From the NCBI RefSeq assembly GCF_028009165.1, contig NC_079241.1:1426001-1490000 (forward strand): 64,000 nucleotides of DNA. Reading direction: 5' to 3'. Below, in pieces: positions 11,301 to 22,990 of the stretch. The position numbers and the translations under genes are program-made. Below the pieces are notes generated by a model. That model worked only from the letters and a program-made list of their open reading frames with translations. It did no database searches and was not told where the DNA came from. The number at the start of each line of letters is the position of its first letter. Position 1 is the first letter of the stretch. This DNA comes from Akanthomyces muscarius. Lineage: Eukaryota; Ascomycota; Sordariomycetes; Hypocreales; Cordycipitaceae.

Positions 11301-14300
11301 CCGGCTTTGGCTTCAGCAGCTTAGCGCCGTAGTCTTCCATGTCGTCCATGCGAGGGCCGTTGAGGTTGGTGATGTCGCCAAGGGGTTCCTTTTGGAACAC
11401 ATCAGTGAGCTTCCTTTGCTTCATCTTGTCGTCCTTTATATTGATTCGTCGTTGAAGCCAGTCAGGGTGAGCCACACGTGGAACAGGGTTGCGCACTTTT
11501 TGCAGCGCAGCCGGAATTGTGATGAGTTTCTGGATGACAGATCCCAATCGCTCGAGATAATAGTCCCAGTCCAAGAGGGCACGGGGGTCTGTGTCGGTAG
11601 GTTCCTCCTTCAGCCATTTCTTCAAATAACTACGCTTGACAGATTCTTCAGCAGAGAAGATAGCAACCGGGACGGCTCTTTCGGTGACAGGAGCATGCCT
11701 GGGGCGGGAGCAGATAATGAACTTGCAGTTCAATCCCTTGTCTTTGACCATTTGTTCTCCCAGAAAGTCGGCCAAGCGCTTTGCAGTTGTGATACTTGTT
11801 GACTTTTGAGTACCATACTCCTCCAGTGGTTTTGACATGCTTCGGTTCTCAGAAATCAGCTCCATCAGTTCTTCGTCGGCCAGAGTCGATCCTTTGCTAT
11901 GCAGGACATCCAACCACTTGTTGGCCACTTTTGCTACTGCCGCGTAGCATTGTGCCAGATCCTCACCTTCCAGGAAAAACTTGAATATCTGTTGCTGGAA
12001 GATTTTGATGAGCTTCAGCTCACCACGTCTCTTGAGCTCAAAACCTTTCAATTCAGCAAGACTACCATCATCATTGAAGACAGCATATCGTTTCTTCAAG
12101 TTCTTGTCCGCTTCCTTTGAGGTGGGCAGAACCATGGCCTTGTAGGGGCCATCGACTTCGAAGAAGATGGAGTTATCGCTGTGCGTCTCGTACTTGAATG
12201 TCTTCTGATCCGTAAGGGTCTGATATTGGTGATTTGTGAACTTGTCGTGAACTAAATGGTTCAACATGACGCAAGGGTACGAAATGTTGAGCTTCTTCCC
12301 ATTCTTGAGCTTGAAGGCAAAATTCTCTGGGAATGTAGCCGGAAGCATACACCAAATACCATCCGTATCCAGTTCCAGAGGGCGTCCGAGGCGCTCAACC
12401 AGCTGTCTGGCAAGTTGAATGATGGTGGCTCCGGTTAAACATGTAACGCCAGCCATTTCCATGGAGTACCAGCGAGAACCCTTTCTCATGACATAGCCGT
12501 AGAATGAGTTTAAAATGACTTTGTGCGCGAGCTGTAATGAGTCGTACACAATGCTCATCTTTTTTGCCGCCTCGACTTCGCTCGCTGTTGCTCCGGAAGA
12601 TTTCAACGAATCAGTCTTTCCTTTCCACACCTTTGCCTTGCCTTTGTAGTCGTATCGTCGGTCACGGAAATCACGGACAGTGTTGATGTAGAATGGGTTC
12701 TCTCTCTGGCAGATGATAGCCTCCCGGACAATAGTCGTGGAATCGTGAATCTTGTGGTAAACCTTTTGCGAGAAGATCTGCAGTCGTTTTCTGACGAGGG
12801 TAGCCTTCTCATCAGCTGAAAGTTCCTGGAATGTCCTCGGTGGCGAATTAGGATATTTGCCAGGGAATTTCTCGTTCTCTAGAGTATTTCGGATCATGTT
12901 GTACTCGTCACGCTTGGCAGGCAGGTATTCACCACGCCACGCCCAAGGCATTCGTCTGTCGCAAGTCTTGCCAGGTCGATTAAAATCGCATGCAGCACAA
13001 TCCGACTCCGTGATCATGGAGTCAGGCTGCAGACGATTTGTTGTCATAATGTTAGGATACATGGAGGCGACATCGAGATGGTAGATGAGTGGCCGTTCAT
13101 GTCGATTAGGCGTCTCTTTCAAGAGGTTGAGCCTTTCCAAAATCTGGGCTTTCACCTCGTCGTAGTTTTCGATGTCATCAAGGGACTTCTTTTCCTCGAC
13201 AGTAATTACAAACTTCAGCGCGGCGTCTATGTCCTTGATCAGCTCATCCAGTGCGCCAGTGTCAACAGAAAAGTCGACAGGGATATCGGCTCGGAAGACA
13301 CCGGCCTCAATACTCTCGACGTGACCACCGACATAGGTCTCCGAGTCAAGCAGATGGCCGTCCCAGAACGCTTCCTTTGGCGCAATATGCTTGTTTGGCA
13401 GTACAATTTCTCTTTGGTATGCTTGCACCATGAGTAGCATTTCGCAAAGCGTGCCGGTTCCTTTTCGCAGGGTATCATCACCACCGAGAGGCAAAATAGT
13501 GCAAAGCGAGAAGATGAACGGGTGCACATACTTCATGTACAGATAGTATGTGGCCACGGCATCAGAAACTGAGTATTCGGCAAGAGTCTGGGGTCTTTCG
13601 ATAGCATATGGCGTCATGAGTTCTGGATCGAGCTCGTCGGGGTCGTATCCGAGCTTCGCAACGGTGACTGCCTTCAAACCACGAGAACCTTGGGGGAGAT
13701 AGGAATCTCGGTTCACCCAGTGGAAGCAGTCCATGTGGACACCGTAGTTGCATTTGTATTGATCGTCAGTGTCTTTTTTCCAGCCGATTTCTTGGTACAT
13801 GTCAATGCCATTGACGCTAGCTCTGGCTTCAACAAAGGGCCAATCGAAAAAGTCACCGTTGTAGGTTGCGATGACAGTGGGCCTGGCTTCTTTAATGTGA
13901 AGAAAGAAACGCTCTAGAGTTGCCTTTTCGTCAGGTTCGTTGAAAATCATGAAAGGGCCCGGATATTCTGGCTTAGGTGTGTAGTCGAAGTCGCCAATGT
14001 CTTCCGAAATAATTTCGCGGTTTGTGATGAGAAATCCTTGGCCATCAATCATGTACGAGATCATCATAACTTGGTCGATCGTGGCGTCGGGGAACTTGAG
14101 AGGTAGTTTCGTCGTTTCGATATCAAACGCAAGAACAACGGGGTCTGCGGGCAGTGATCTTTCCTCGTTTGGCATAATTTTTGTGATGCCATGCTTTGCC
14201 TCGACGAAATACCACTTTCCAACTCGTATATCTAACATAGTGTCAGCTTTGGCGAACGCACGATTTGCGCCATGTCATACCTAAATCTATCATTACTCGT

Positions 14301-15096
14301 ACGTGGTACGGGACATCGTACTCGCGCAAGTCGACGATGTAGTCGCTGGCGTCGGAGTAAGAATTCGTTGCGTGCCGTTCGTCGTCCTGTACATCGTCGA
14401 ACAGGTCAAAGTTGCCGTTTCCGTTTCCGTTGGCACTGCAAGCACGATGTTAGCGAACGCCTCTAGATCTTGCTCGAAGCACACTCACGTGGCAACCTCG
14501 GCGTAGGCGTCCATGGCGCTCATGTTTTTTTTGTTCTTCTCTGCAATAGGCATGATGTCTTTTCTCGCGGCCATCAAGTCGTTGACGTTGGCAAAGTTGA
14601 GCTGGATGTATGTGCGGCGATATCCGAGTAAGTGGTTGGGCATGCTCAGGTCGTCCTTTTCCACCCTCTGCATCGACTTTACAACGCCGTCTCCAGGTAC
14701 TCTCTTGACCCATTCTTCGACTTCGGATTCGTGACCGCGCCTAACCGCGATGAGGAAGTAGGGGTCGTATTCGACGGTTGCCTTGAAAGTCGAGCCGTCG
14801 AGCTCAATAAAGTAGCAGTCGAGGGCCGCTCGTCCGAAAGGCAGCCTGTCGTCCTCTATAGATGTGGGCTGTACATTGACGAGCCATCCCTCTTTTCTTC
14901 TGCCGCTCTCGAAACGGGCAAAGCCCATGTTCTCATCAATGGTTTGCGCGAGCTTGGCGCGTTCCCATCTTTCATCTGCAGATGTGCCTTCGGCTCTGGA
15001 AGAGGCGGCGAACGCTCGGGTTCGTGCGCCATGGTATGCTGACTTGCCGCCTCGGCGGAAGCCCTTTTGCGGGCGCCGCAGGCTTGTGTTGGGCAT
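8332..15096 (-). CDS. POL2: DNA polymerase epsilon catalytic subunit (Pol2)
   Basis: This is the leading-strand replicative polymerase. Exons 15096-14489, 14435-14281 and 14231-8332 splice in frame to 2220 residues, the normal size. The small middle exon encodes the NGNGNGN-FDLFDD linker. The 3'-5' exonuclease is intact: Exo I FDIETTK near residue 290, Exo II ATYNGDFFDWP, and Exo III around SVSDAVATYYLYM. The B-family polymerase motifs are intact: A (DVASMYPNIM, near 640), B (ILNSFYGYVMRKGSRWY) and C with the Pol-epsilon form LELDTDG. The long non-catalytic C-terminal half keeps both zinc modules, with pairs CDSC and CPFCGAEYD, then CARCGALRMNE and HCTCSG. The C-terminal module binds Dpb2, and the second pair region is linked to checkpoint signalling. 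No lesion is visible. A serine/lysine/proline-rich segment near residue 1240 separates the halves. Confidence 0.97.
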
Positions 15097-16940
15097 TGTG
15101 AAGTGGCTCGCCTCCCGGGCCGCCTGAGAATTCGCGGCTGTCTAGGAGCTGAGTTGGCCTATGTCGACATGGGGGTGAGGGAGTACGGTCGAGAAGTAGG
15201 CGTATTCGTGGCGATTTGTATTGTAGCTCTCTTCGTTGTCGATTTGAGAGAAAGTGGTACAATGCTTGGTCCAAGAGCAAAAGAGAATGTAGGTGTGGCA
15301 CTAGGCACCGTCAAGACATGGCTATTCTAGGATTGCCCGTCGGAGGGAGAGACGCGTTTTGACGCGTAAAGCGTGACACGCTGCTGGCCAGTTCTTAATG
15401 GGTGCCCCACCCGCTCACAGCGCACCACCATGACAAGCCTGGGGCCACCTGCAAGCCTATCACTGTGTCGATCAGATTATTTTTAAAGTGTTCAATTGGA
15501 CAATCTATTTCGTCAAAATGTTCTTACATCATGATATGGCGAACCCGTCAGGTATGGTGATGTAGCTAGTATATGCATCTGCACAACACTTGGGGCGCCC
15601 ATCGGAGGTGCATGCCGCAAAGCAGCGATCGGCGCCCTTCCTCACAGGGGAGCATCCGTTGCCATTGACAGTGAATTTATCGGTGTCTTGTTCGACAGGC
15701 CGTTGTCACTGTAGTTGCAAGGCTGCGAGGCGTTGGGTGTGTCTTTTCTCTATACTCACCACGGAGTACTATGAGCTGCTTTCGTGTTTGCGCCAAATTG
15801 CTGGGGAAAATAATACTGCGCGCTGGGACAGAGAAAAAAAGCAGCTCAGCAGCTGTCTAACCTAACGAGCCGTTGACTATGTTGCGTTAACGCTACCGTG
15901 TTGAGTGCGATGAAGTGAAGAATCGGGCTGCAGACAGGCTCGAGTCGCAGCAACCACAACAAGCCGCTGCACTATGGGCAAGCCTCCACTTAGATGCGCC
16001 AGGAAATGAGTAAGTGGATGTTTGTTGGTCGTAACTGTAGAAATCTACATTCAACCCGAGCAAAGCCCCTTGAGTGCATCGCATTGCGGCGAATTCAAAG
16101 TGATCTAGAACCGCCATCGGAGACTGGGATCACATTACCGTTGCGCGTATGCGTGGTATTTATTACGTGACGAGGAAAGCCCAAATCCCCCACTCCGACG
16201 CACGCAGGCTCCAAATACGGCGAATCTGCAGTGCTTCAATGCAAATGCAATTCGTTGGTGTCTGCCCAAACACTGTATACTCCTTTACTCTGGTCTTGTT
16301 CTTGCGTCTTCGATACGTGACCTTCCGCCAGGCTGTGGTGTTCCTCACAGCTGCTGTGGTGGTCGCTGTGGCTTGCATGTAAGTTTGAAAAAAAAATAGA
16401 CTAGAAATTGGTTAGACCTTTTTTATGAAACTGGGATGGGATGACTGCTTTGATTGGCTCGGGGTTTTCTTTTTGGTATTTGAAGCAGTGGTTGGTAAGG
16501 TTCTTGCATTGGACGTCGTTGGAGGGCCACCAGAACTTACAGCTGCAACACGCGACATGTTCCAGAGAAGGCTGTCGTTAGCCCGAGATCGTCCGTGTAA
16601 GACAGAAAATTAAAATGCGAAATAGACTAGAGATATATGATTTTTCTTCTTCAACGTTTGCGTCATTCTAAAGGGCGGGCGGTTTATCGAAGTCATGAAC
16701 CCGCAGATCGTGTACTGAGTCAGGTAGGTGTCGCGCCGGCGTCGTGCAGTGTCAGTGGCTCTCGACAGAGTGGATCTTCAACTTCGAACCGCCTCCAAAT
16801 CGACGTCAGAGTCTACCTCTACTGCAAATACTCGCCAGATCTCGCACACACCAGCGCCCCTGTGACAATTCGATCGATCGGGCCGCTACGCGCACCTACA
16901 TTATCAATTGGAGACCGATTGAAGTCTCGCGACGCCAGCC
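15097..16940. other. intergenic region between divergent POL2 and COX20
   Basis: This 1.8-kb interval is of mixed composition. Short open frames on both strands have no recognisable product or splice partners. A CGATCGATCGG palindromic stretch lies near 16872, close to COX20. I see no RNA gene or repeat worth naming. Confidence 0.5.
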
Positions 16941-17536
16941 ATGGCCGGCGACGATCAACCGACTGCGCCGCAAGGCCTGACGCTTCCCAACTCGGTCAGT
17001 GGCAAGCCCGTCCAGGCCGCCTGGTCTACGCCTCTTTCGCCCGCCGACAACCCCGACGACAAATCAAGCTCGAAGCAGCGGCCGACGATAACAAACGTGG
17101 TGGCGAGCATCAAGACGGAGGACTTTGCCAACGTGGCCAACGCACCATGCGCCCGTAACGGCTTCATGACGGGCATAGTCACGGGTGCAGCCGCAGGAGG
17201 ACTGAAACTCGTGGTCAGAGGTAAGTGGGAACTCACAAAAGCAGCAAGGAGCAGAAACTCTGGGAAATGGGTGCTAACAAGGGTGATGGGCCGCCAGCAA
17301 ACTGGGTAGGGGCCGCCAACTGGGCCGTCGGAATGTTTGTGGTGGGCGCGACAGCGTCCTACGAATATTGCCAATACAACAGACGAGTTGAAAAGAGAAA
17401 CATGAAGCGCGCGGTCGAGGTACATGCTGAAAATCAGCGCATGCAAGCAAAGAGGATCGCAGAGCAAAGAGAACTGGCGCGGAAGCTTGAAGAGGAGCGC
17501 AAAGCTGCGGGACGAAAATGGTATAAATTTTGGTGA
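16941..17536 (+). CDS. COX20: Cox20, cytochrome c oxidase assembly protein
   Basis: Cox20 is an inner-membrane chaperone for the mitochondrially encoded Cox2 subunit. Exons 16941-17220 and 17298-17536 join through a 77-nt phase-1 intron (GTAAGT to CGCCAG), giving 172 residues. The match is strong across the splice: a first membrane helix (GFMTGIVTGAAAGGLKLVVR) runs into ANWVGAANWAVGMFVVGATA and the conserved ASYEYCQYNR. A charged coiled-coil tail of about 50 residues rich in Glu, Arg and Lys follows, ending GRKWYKFW. The first 60 residues are polar and low-complexity, as is usual in fungal Cox20. Confidence 0.9.
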
Positions 17537-17912
17537 CCATGGGAGGCTATATTAACACCATACGGGGAATTCATTTTGGATCCCAGCATAATGTATCATT
17601 AAATGTATATTGTCAAGACAGCAGCATTGCTGCGTTGCGGCTATGGGCGCACAAGGAAGAAGAATGTCTTCCGTTGGAACAAGATGAATCCGACAATAAA
17701 TAGACTTGAAAGAACGGCCAAATCAAACGCTGGTTAAAACAACAAAACTCACATTCCCATCAAAACCCCACACAAGCAAATGAAGGAGGGAACAAAACTC
17801 CGTCGTCATAAATGTACTCCAATTTAGAGCAGGTCGAGATCCGACAACACCCGACGGTCGCTTCCTTTCCCACCAGAAAAACACTGACAAAAGAAAATCG
17901 TAAAGTTGGTCA
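17537..17912. other. convergent 3' intergenic region
   Basis: This 376-nt AT-rich spacer lies between convergent stop codons. It carries A-rich stretches suited to 3'-end formation and no gene. Confidence 0.55.
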
Positions 17913-18710
17913 CTATATAGTGACGGCTATATTTCGAAGTTCTGAATCGCTGAAACGGACCTTTCTGGGCGAGGCCTTGCCAATGCCCGACGGGGTCTCT
18001 CCCTCACGGCGGCGCTGGTTCCGCCGAGCGCGAGCTTCACTCTCCTCGCGCTTTCGGTATTCAGTGATCTGCTGCCTGCGCTTTAAAGAGCGCGCGTGCG
18101 CGATAGCTGGCGTAGGCCGGAATCCAATGCCGTTTATACCTGTGCCGTCATCATCCTTGTCGTCAGGGTCGTACACGGTGATTTCGTCCTCGTGCCACGT
18201 CAGCGCAGCGCGGACCGGATCCACAATGTGAATATCTTCATCGTCACTGTCGCTGTCGTGTGCGTCTTGCGGGTGGTACATTTTGAGCTTTAGAGGCGGC
18301 GTCCCTGCCCTCTTTCTCGACTCGAGCGATTCAGGCTCGCTGGCCTCGTTGCCCTCGACGAGAGTGTTCGCCACCGGCTTGGGGCTGGGCTCTTTTGACG
18401 CAATAGCGGTGGAAGCTGGATATACCGCATCGGAAACATCGCCCATGGGCTGATCTGGTTTCTGGCGCTTCAAAAGAAGCTCATCGGCGACATCGACGGC
18501 TTGCGACGTAGCCAGGCCGACCCCACCCCCACCACTTTGTAGATCGAGTCCCTTGAAGCGATATGCGACAGTTGTTCTAGGACTGTTACTGCCATCTTCG
18601 ACAGTCTCTTGATTGTCCAGGTTAAAAGTGAACTTGGGTGGCGTAAGCGGCGTCTCCTGGCCACGTTTGCGTTTGCTAGGTGTCTGAAACGGAGGGGAGG
18701 ACGAAGCCAT
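17913..18710 (-). CDS. conserved fungal protein of unknown function, acidic/basic
   Basis: The gene is a single exon of 265 residues. The N-terminus carries a basic motif (TPSKRKRGQETPLTPPKFTF) that could be a nuclear localisation signal with phosphorylatable TP sites. The middle is disordered, then an acidic run (DSDSDDEDIHIVD) leads to the best-conserved-looking block, DPVRAALTWHEDEITVYDPD followed by an Asp run and GTGINGIGFRPTPAIAHARS. A Lys/Arg/Glu-rich helix (RRQQITEYRKREESEARARR) follows. From memory, proteins with this WHEDEITVYDP block occur across filamentous ascomycetes without an assigned role. Nuclear location is an inference from composition only. The short C-terminal end after KVRFSDSE might be altered by an unspliced intron. 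Confidence 0.75.
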   Translation of the reverse strand: MASSSPPFQTPSKRKRGQETPLTPPKFTFNLDNQETVEDGSNSPRTTVAYRFKGLDLQSGGGGVGLATSQAVDVADELLLKRQKPDQPMGDVSDAVYPASTAIASKEPSPKPVANTLVEGNEASEPESLESRKRAGTPPLKLKMYHPQDAHDSDSDDEDIHIVDPVRAALTWHEDEITVYDPDDKDDDGTGINGIGFRPTPAIAHARSLKRRQQITEYRKREESEARARRNQRRREGETPSGIGKASPRKVRFSDSELRNIAVTI

Positions 18711-19678
18711 GATGATGAGATGTAGGATTCGTCAGGACTGGGCCTGTAACTGGTCACATCACCATTCTTGGGGCAGAACGGGACAGAGTAAGGTCTGGGA
18801 ATGCGACCCAGAGCCCTTTATTCCCGAGATGGCGAAGATACGAGCTGCAAGAAGTGATGCCAGAGGAGGTGGGATGGTGATGTTCTGGCAAGATTGGACA
18901 CACAGGCGCTACCTGGTGGTGGGGCGCGGACGTTGGTATTAAGGCGATGGGCGGGTGAATGAGATGGCGGCGCGATTTTAAACAGGGGAAAGTGCCGAGT
19001 GCTACCTACTGTCAGCGCGCGGTGCTGGTGCTGGTGCTGGTTCCAACATAGAAGCCAAGCGGCTGACGAAAATTATATTGCCCGGCGTTGACACTGTTAT
19101 GAACAGTATTTGCTGACCAGGTCGCATGCTGGCATGGCGTCGGCTTGCAAGGGAGATTGGGTGTTTGGGCTATGGACCTATGGTACATCCTGTTTGCCAG
19201 TATCGCAGAGCAAGCTGAAACATAAGGTAATGGTCTACTACTATCCGTATTAATAACCGTAATCATCGCTGTGTGACTTCATGTTGGCTTGTCAGGTCAG
19301 CTGTGTCTCTGTAGAGGAAGCACAGTTGGGCATGCACACGTCTGTTGTCAAATATGTCACAGGCGATACAAAGTGTGCGTTTGTACCATGTACAGTTCTA
19401 GCGTATTCGACGATGTAGCCATTTCCAACCGGTTTTCTGCAGGAGCATACATGTCAGATGACGAAGCCGCTGTGTGACGGAAACGTGGACCAGCCAGCTG
19501 CTGGTGTGGAAGGAAGATACTCCGCACCACGTTGTCGACTAGGAGCTCACTAACAAGCTCCATCGCCACAAGCCATCCATCTTTCATCTAAAAAAGTCCC
19601 ATCTTGGCATTTCAAAGAACTCGACTGTTTTATATAGCCATACGCCAACTGAAAAAAATCACATCTTGTCCTGCAATC
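18711..19678. other. intergenic region upstream of two divergent genes
   Basis: This 968-nt interval holds the promoters of the unknown gene at 18710 and the epimerase gene at 19679. A short GGTGCT tandem repeat (about three and a half units) lies at 19020-19042. No coding or RNA gene is recognisable. Confidence 0.5.
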
Positions 19679-20701
19679 ATGGCTGGAGACGCCGCTTTCA
19701 GCTTTCTGCCGTTGGGTGCCATCATCCAGGCCTTCAACGTCAAAGGCATCAACATTGTACAGGGCTTCCCCACACAGGAGCTTTACGAAAAGCACAACAG
19801 CCCATATTTCGGAGAAACCATTGGTCGTGTGGCCAACAGAATCAAAGGCGCCCAGCTAGACAGTGTCAACGGCAAGACATACCCTCTGGCCGCCAACAAC
19901 AGCGGCAACACACTCCATGGCGGCAACGTCGGCTGGGGCAAAAAAGTCTGGAAGGGTCCGACCCCAGTAGGCGTGCGCCAAATCCCCGGCGTCGACGGCT
20001 TACAAGGTGGCGAGAGCGTCCAGTTCACGCTCAGAAGCGAGGACGGGGACGAAGGCTTCCCCGGTGCTCTTGACATCAAGGTCATCTACACGGCGGGTAA
20101 GCAGCAGATTGATGGCAAAGAGGCGACGATTTTGGGTATTGAGTACGAGGCGCAGCTTGTTGGAGGCGCCGACGAGACTGTGATCAACATGACGAACCAC
20201 TCGTACTTTAATCTCGGCGGCGACGAAACCATTGATGGTACCCAGGTCAGTCTTGGTGTCAGCCAGTACCTGCCCGTCGATGGCACCAGCGTGCCCACAG
20301 GCGGGCCCTCCGCCTTTCCCGGCGTCGAGGCCGGCAAGACGATTGATCTCGGCGTGAAGGAGCCCGCCTTTGACAACTGCTTCACGACAACGGCAGACCC
20401 GGCGTCTGTGCCCATTGACACGCGCAGGCAGCCGCTGCAGCTGCACCTAACGGCGTCGCACCCCAAGACGGGCATCCATCTGCAGGTTCTCAGCACTGAG
20501 CCGTCCTTTCAGTTCTACACAGGCGACTTCACTGACGTACCCGCCGTCGAGGGCGCTCCAGCGCGCGGTGCTCGGTCGGCGTTTTGCTGTGAGCCTGGCC
20601 GCTGGGTGAATGCAGCCAACGTGCCGGAATGGAAGAACATGACGCTGCTCAAGAAGGGCGAGACATATGGCGCGCGTATTGTGTACAAGGCCTGGGCATA
20701 A
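19679..20701 (+). CDS. aldose 1-epimerase (mutarotase)
   Basis: The product interconverts alpha and beta anomers of hexoses such as glucose and galactose, feeding the Leloir pathway and glycolysis in the cytosol. It is a single exon of 340 residues, full length for the GALM family. Family features in order are GRVANRIKGAQ, the NNSGNTLHGG block whose His lines the active site, MTNHSYFNLGGDE with the catalytic His, FDNCF, and EPSFQFYTGDF near the C-terminus. The start at 19679 (MAGDAAFSFLPLGA) is preferred. An in-frame ATG 75 nt upstream would add a leader of no resemblance to the family. There is no signal peptide. Confidence 0.93.
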   Translation: MAGDAAFSFLPLGAIIQAFNVKGINIVQGFPTQELYEKHNSPYFGETIGRVANRIKGAQLDSVNGKTYPLAANNSGNTLHGGNVGWGKKVWKGPTPVGVRQIPGVDGLQGGESVQFTLRSEDGDEGFPGALDIKVIYTAGKQQIDGKEATILGIEYEAQLVGGADETVINMTNHSYFNLGGDETIDGTQVSLGVSQYLPVDGTSVPTGGPSAFPGVEAGKTIDLGVKEPAFDNCFTTTADPASVPIDTRRQPLQLHLTASHPKTGIHLQVLSTEPSFQFYTGDFTDVPAVEGAPARGARSAFCCEPGRWVNAANVPEWKNMTLLKKGETYGARIVYKAWA

Positions 20702-20890
20702 CCAAAGCTGGCACTTGTTTGAATCAGCAAAAAAGTAGAATTAAAATATACGACAGTAATGTTTGATGTCATTGAGCCGTCCAGTAGTCCGACATTTGTC
20801 TTTTAAAACATGTTGCCTCCAAACGCCTTCCATATATTTCTCTGAACGCCTGTCCGACATTTCAATTTTTGCTGACCTTGAATCACTTTT
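20702..20890. terminator. short convergent 3' spacer
   Basis: Only 189 nt separate the stop of the epimerase gene from the stop of the minus-strand DEK-C-like gene. The spacer contains AT-rich tracts (for example AATTAAAATATACG near 20739) suited to 3'-end formation on both strands. The exact polyadenylation sites cannot be read by eye. Confidence 0.4.
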
Positions 20891-22059
20891 TCAATCAGAA
20901 TCGCTGTCGTCGCCCAGAAAAGCCAAATCCGCATGCGCTCTGCGTCTTCTCGCCGCGAAGCTGACATCCTCGTCCTCGTCCTCGTCATCTTTGCCGTTTC
21001 CTTGGTGTACCTCGTTCTTACCTTCGTCATCGTCGCCATCACCGCCACCTTCCTCTTGGTGGTCATTTCCATTCTCGGCATCACTATCGTCGCTCTCCAC
21101 CACCGTCTTGCCGCGGCCGCTGCTCTTGTGGCGGCTCTTGCGCCCGCCCGAGTCCATGCCCCAGAGGCGGTTCATCTCCTGCGCCGCCTCGGCGTCGGCC
21201 AGGAGCTCGCGCGTCTCCTTGATCTCGCGGGCCTTGGCCTCGGAGAAGCGGCCCTCGATGCCGACGTCGGCGAGCATCCTCTTCAGGTGCCGAATCTTGG
21301 CCCGCGCGTCGTCGCAGTCCTTGAGCTCGTGGTGCCAGAGCTTGCGCACGCCGCACTTGCCCAGCTGGCCCTGCAGCTTCTTGACCTCGGCCTCGAGCGG
21401 GTCAGAGGGCTCTGCCACCGCTGCGGCGCTGGTCCTTTTCGCAGCGGCCGACTTGGCGGGCTTCGGGGCCTTGGGGGCCTGTTTTTGTCCCGGCTCCTTC
21501 TTTGTCTTCTTGCGCTTCGAGGTGGCTGGCTCGTCAATAACATCCGAGTACTCTTCTTCTTCTTCATCGACAACGTGGTCTGGCGATTTCGACTCGGACT
21601 TGGCTTTTTTGTTGGGCTCGTCTTCGCCATCTAGGTCGTCATCGTTGGAAGGGTCGACTGCAGTGCGCTTTCGCTTTCGTTCTGGCGAGGAAGAGCCCGT
21701 CGCGTCGTCTTCTGGATCCTCGACCTTTGTTTGTTTCTTTTTGAGAGCTTTCGAATCCGTTTTCTTCTTCTCCTCAGGCGTCCAGCCGTCTAGCAATTTG
21801 CCCTGTCGCATGCAGTGTGAGACATGGCAATTGTACCGATTGACAAAGGCAGGTTTAGAGGACTCACGACATATTCCTTGATGACTTCCTTGCTCTTTTG
21901 CTTCCAGTCTTTGCCCGAAAAGAAGTCCTCTTCAAGGTCCAATTTTTGCTCAACGTGGTGGCGCACTTTGTTGACAGACGTTGTGTCTGGCTCCAGCTTG
22001 AAGACGTCGCAAGTACCCTCAATGAGAGCTTCCCTGAGTGCTTTGGCAGAGGGTGCCAT
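20891..22059 (-). CDS. DEK C-terminal-domain-like acidic nuclear protein
   Basis: Exons 22059-21868 and 21802-20891 join through a 65-nt phase-0 intron (GTGAGT to CGACAG), giving 367 residues. The first 65 residues resemble a DEK_C helical domain (ALREALIEGTCDVF, then SVNKVRHHVEQKLDLEEDFF). A long disordered segment rich in Lys, Glu, Asp and Ser follows, with putative nuclear localisation signals (PERKRKRTAV, SKRKKTKKEP). Residues about 210-300 form a conserved-looking helical block (LGKCGVRKLWHHELKDCDDA, then KIRHLKRMLADVGIEGRFSE). The C-terminus is Asp/Glu-rich and ends FLGDDSDSD. The composition fits a chromatin or transcription factor, but this is an inference from domains and charge. Confidence 0.75.
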
Positions 22060-22565
22060 GTTGTGTTGTTGCGAAAAAGCTCTGGAGGGCGGCCTGGTTT
22101 GCTACTTTGTGCACTGCATTAATCAGGGACGCGAGGCGGTTGCTTGTCGCGTAAAGCTTGTGGCGCGGTGCAACGCGGTTTGGAGCATCGCAACTCGAGC
22201 TTTGCGCCGCATCAACAGGCGTTTTAGTAGGCACAGAGACCTTGGCGGGCATCGGCTTGGCAGCTCGCTGCAGGCCGTTTTCAGCGGCAGGCCTAGGCGA
22301 CCAATCAGCGGCTCAACTTGCGTCGAGACACTGGGTGCGAAATGCGGCCACGAAACAAGCCATTGAATAGAAAAAAAACATGATACAGACTCGAAGATGA
22401 TTGTCAATTCCGAAATGCTACAAAATACTCCATTTTAGGAAACTGGCTGGAACTGGCGCTGATTGCCAATTGGTTAACGTTTCTTCGCCTGCCGGCTGCC
22501 TTGGCTTGATTTCTCGCCACCGTTTCTCAGGCCTCAACTTTCTTGGCTCCAGCACACTCGCCACC
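22060..22565. other. intergenic region between divergent genes
   Basis: This 506-nt spacer carries the start regions of the DEK-C-like gene (minus) and MDM35 (plus). I see no ORF or RNA gene with support. Confidence 0.5.
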
Positions 22566-22990
22566 ATGTCTGCATCACTCGCCCCAGAATGCAATGAAAT
22601 CAAAGAGTACGCACTCCTGTACCGTACTATCGAATCAGATTTGCTAACCTGGCCCAGGCGCTACGATACGTGCTTCTTGAAATGGTATAGCGAAAGTTAG
22701 CTGCATCTGAAGCGCGAATTGGAGACGACAAGGGTGTCGCTAACGGCGTGCAGAGTATCTTCGAGGTGCCGAAAAGGACAACAAAGAGTGTGAGCCTCTT
22801 TTTAAGCAGTATCAGCAATGTCTGGGTGTAGGTACCGGGCTCTATCTGACGATGAGTGGTTGCTAACCATACCCAGGTGGCGTTGAAGCAGCGCGGCATT
22901 GACAAGCTGCTCGACGAGGCTCGGGAAGACAACAAAGAGAACGACGCACGACTGACGCAACCAAAGAGTACGATCATGTTTAAAGTCTAG
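22566..22990 (+). CDS. MDM35: Mdm35, twin CX9C intermembrane-space protein
   Basis: Mdm35 (TRIAP1 family) partners Ups1/Ups2 in moving phosphatidic acid and phosphatidylserine across the mitochondrial intermembrane space. Four small exons were joined by phase: 22566-22606, 22658-22695, 22754-22827 and 22877-22990. They give a peptide opening MSASLAPECNEIKERYDTCF, then LKWYSEKYLRGAEKDNKECE, then PLFKQYQQCLGVALKQRGID. Both CX9C motifs are intact (C-NEIKERYDT-C and C-EPLFKQYQQ-C) and would form two disulfides through Mia40 import. The exact 3' end is uncertain. Reading through from the fourth exon gives a stop at 22988-22990, but a further intron starting at 22974 would end the protein a few residues earlier. 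None of this gene is visible as a single long ORF, so it is easily missed. Confidence 0.85.

Noticed and set aside
20763..21881. 372-codon plus-strand frame over the DEK-C-like gene
   Set aside because: It consists largely of Ser/Leu/Phe, the mirror of the Asp/Glu/Lys codons on the true coding strand.
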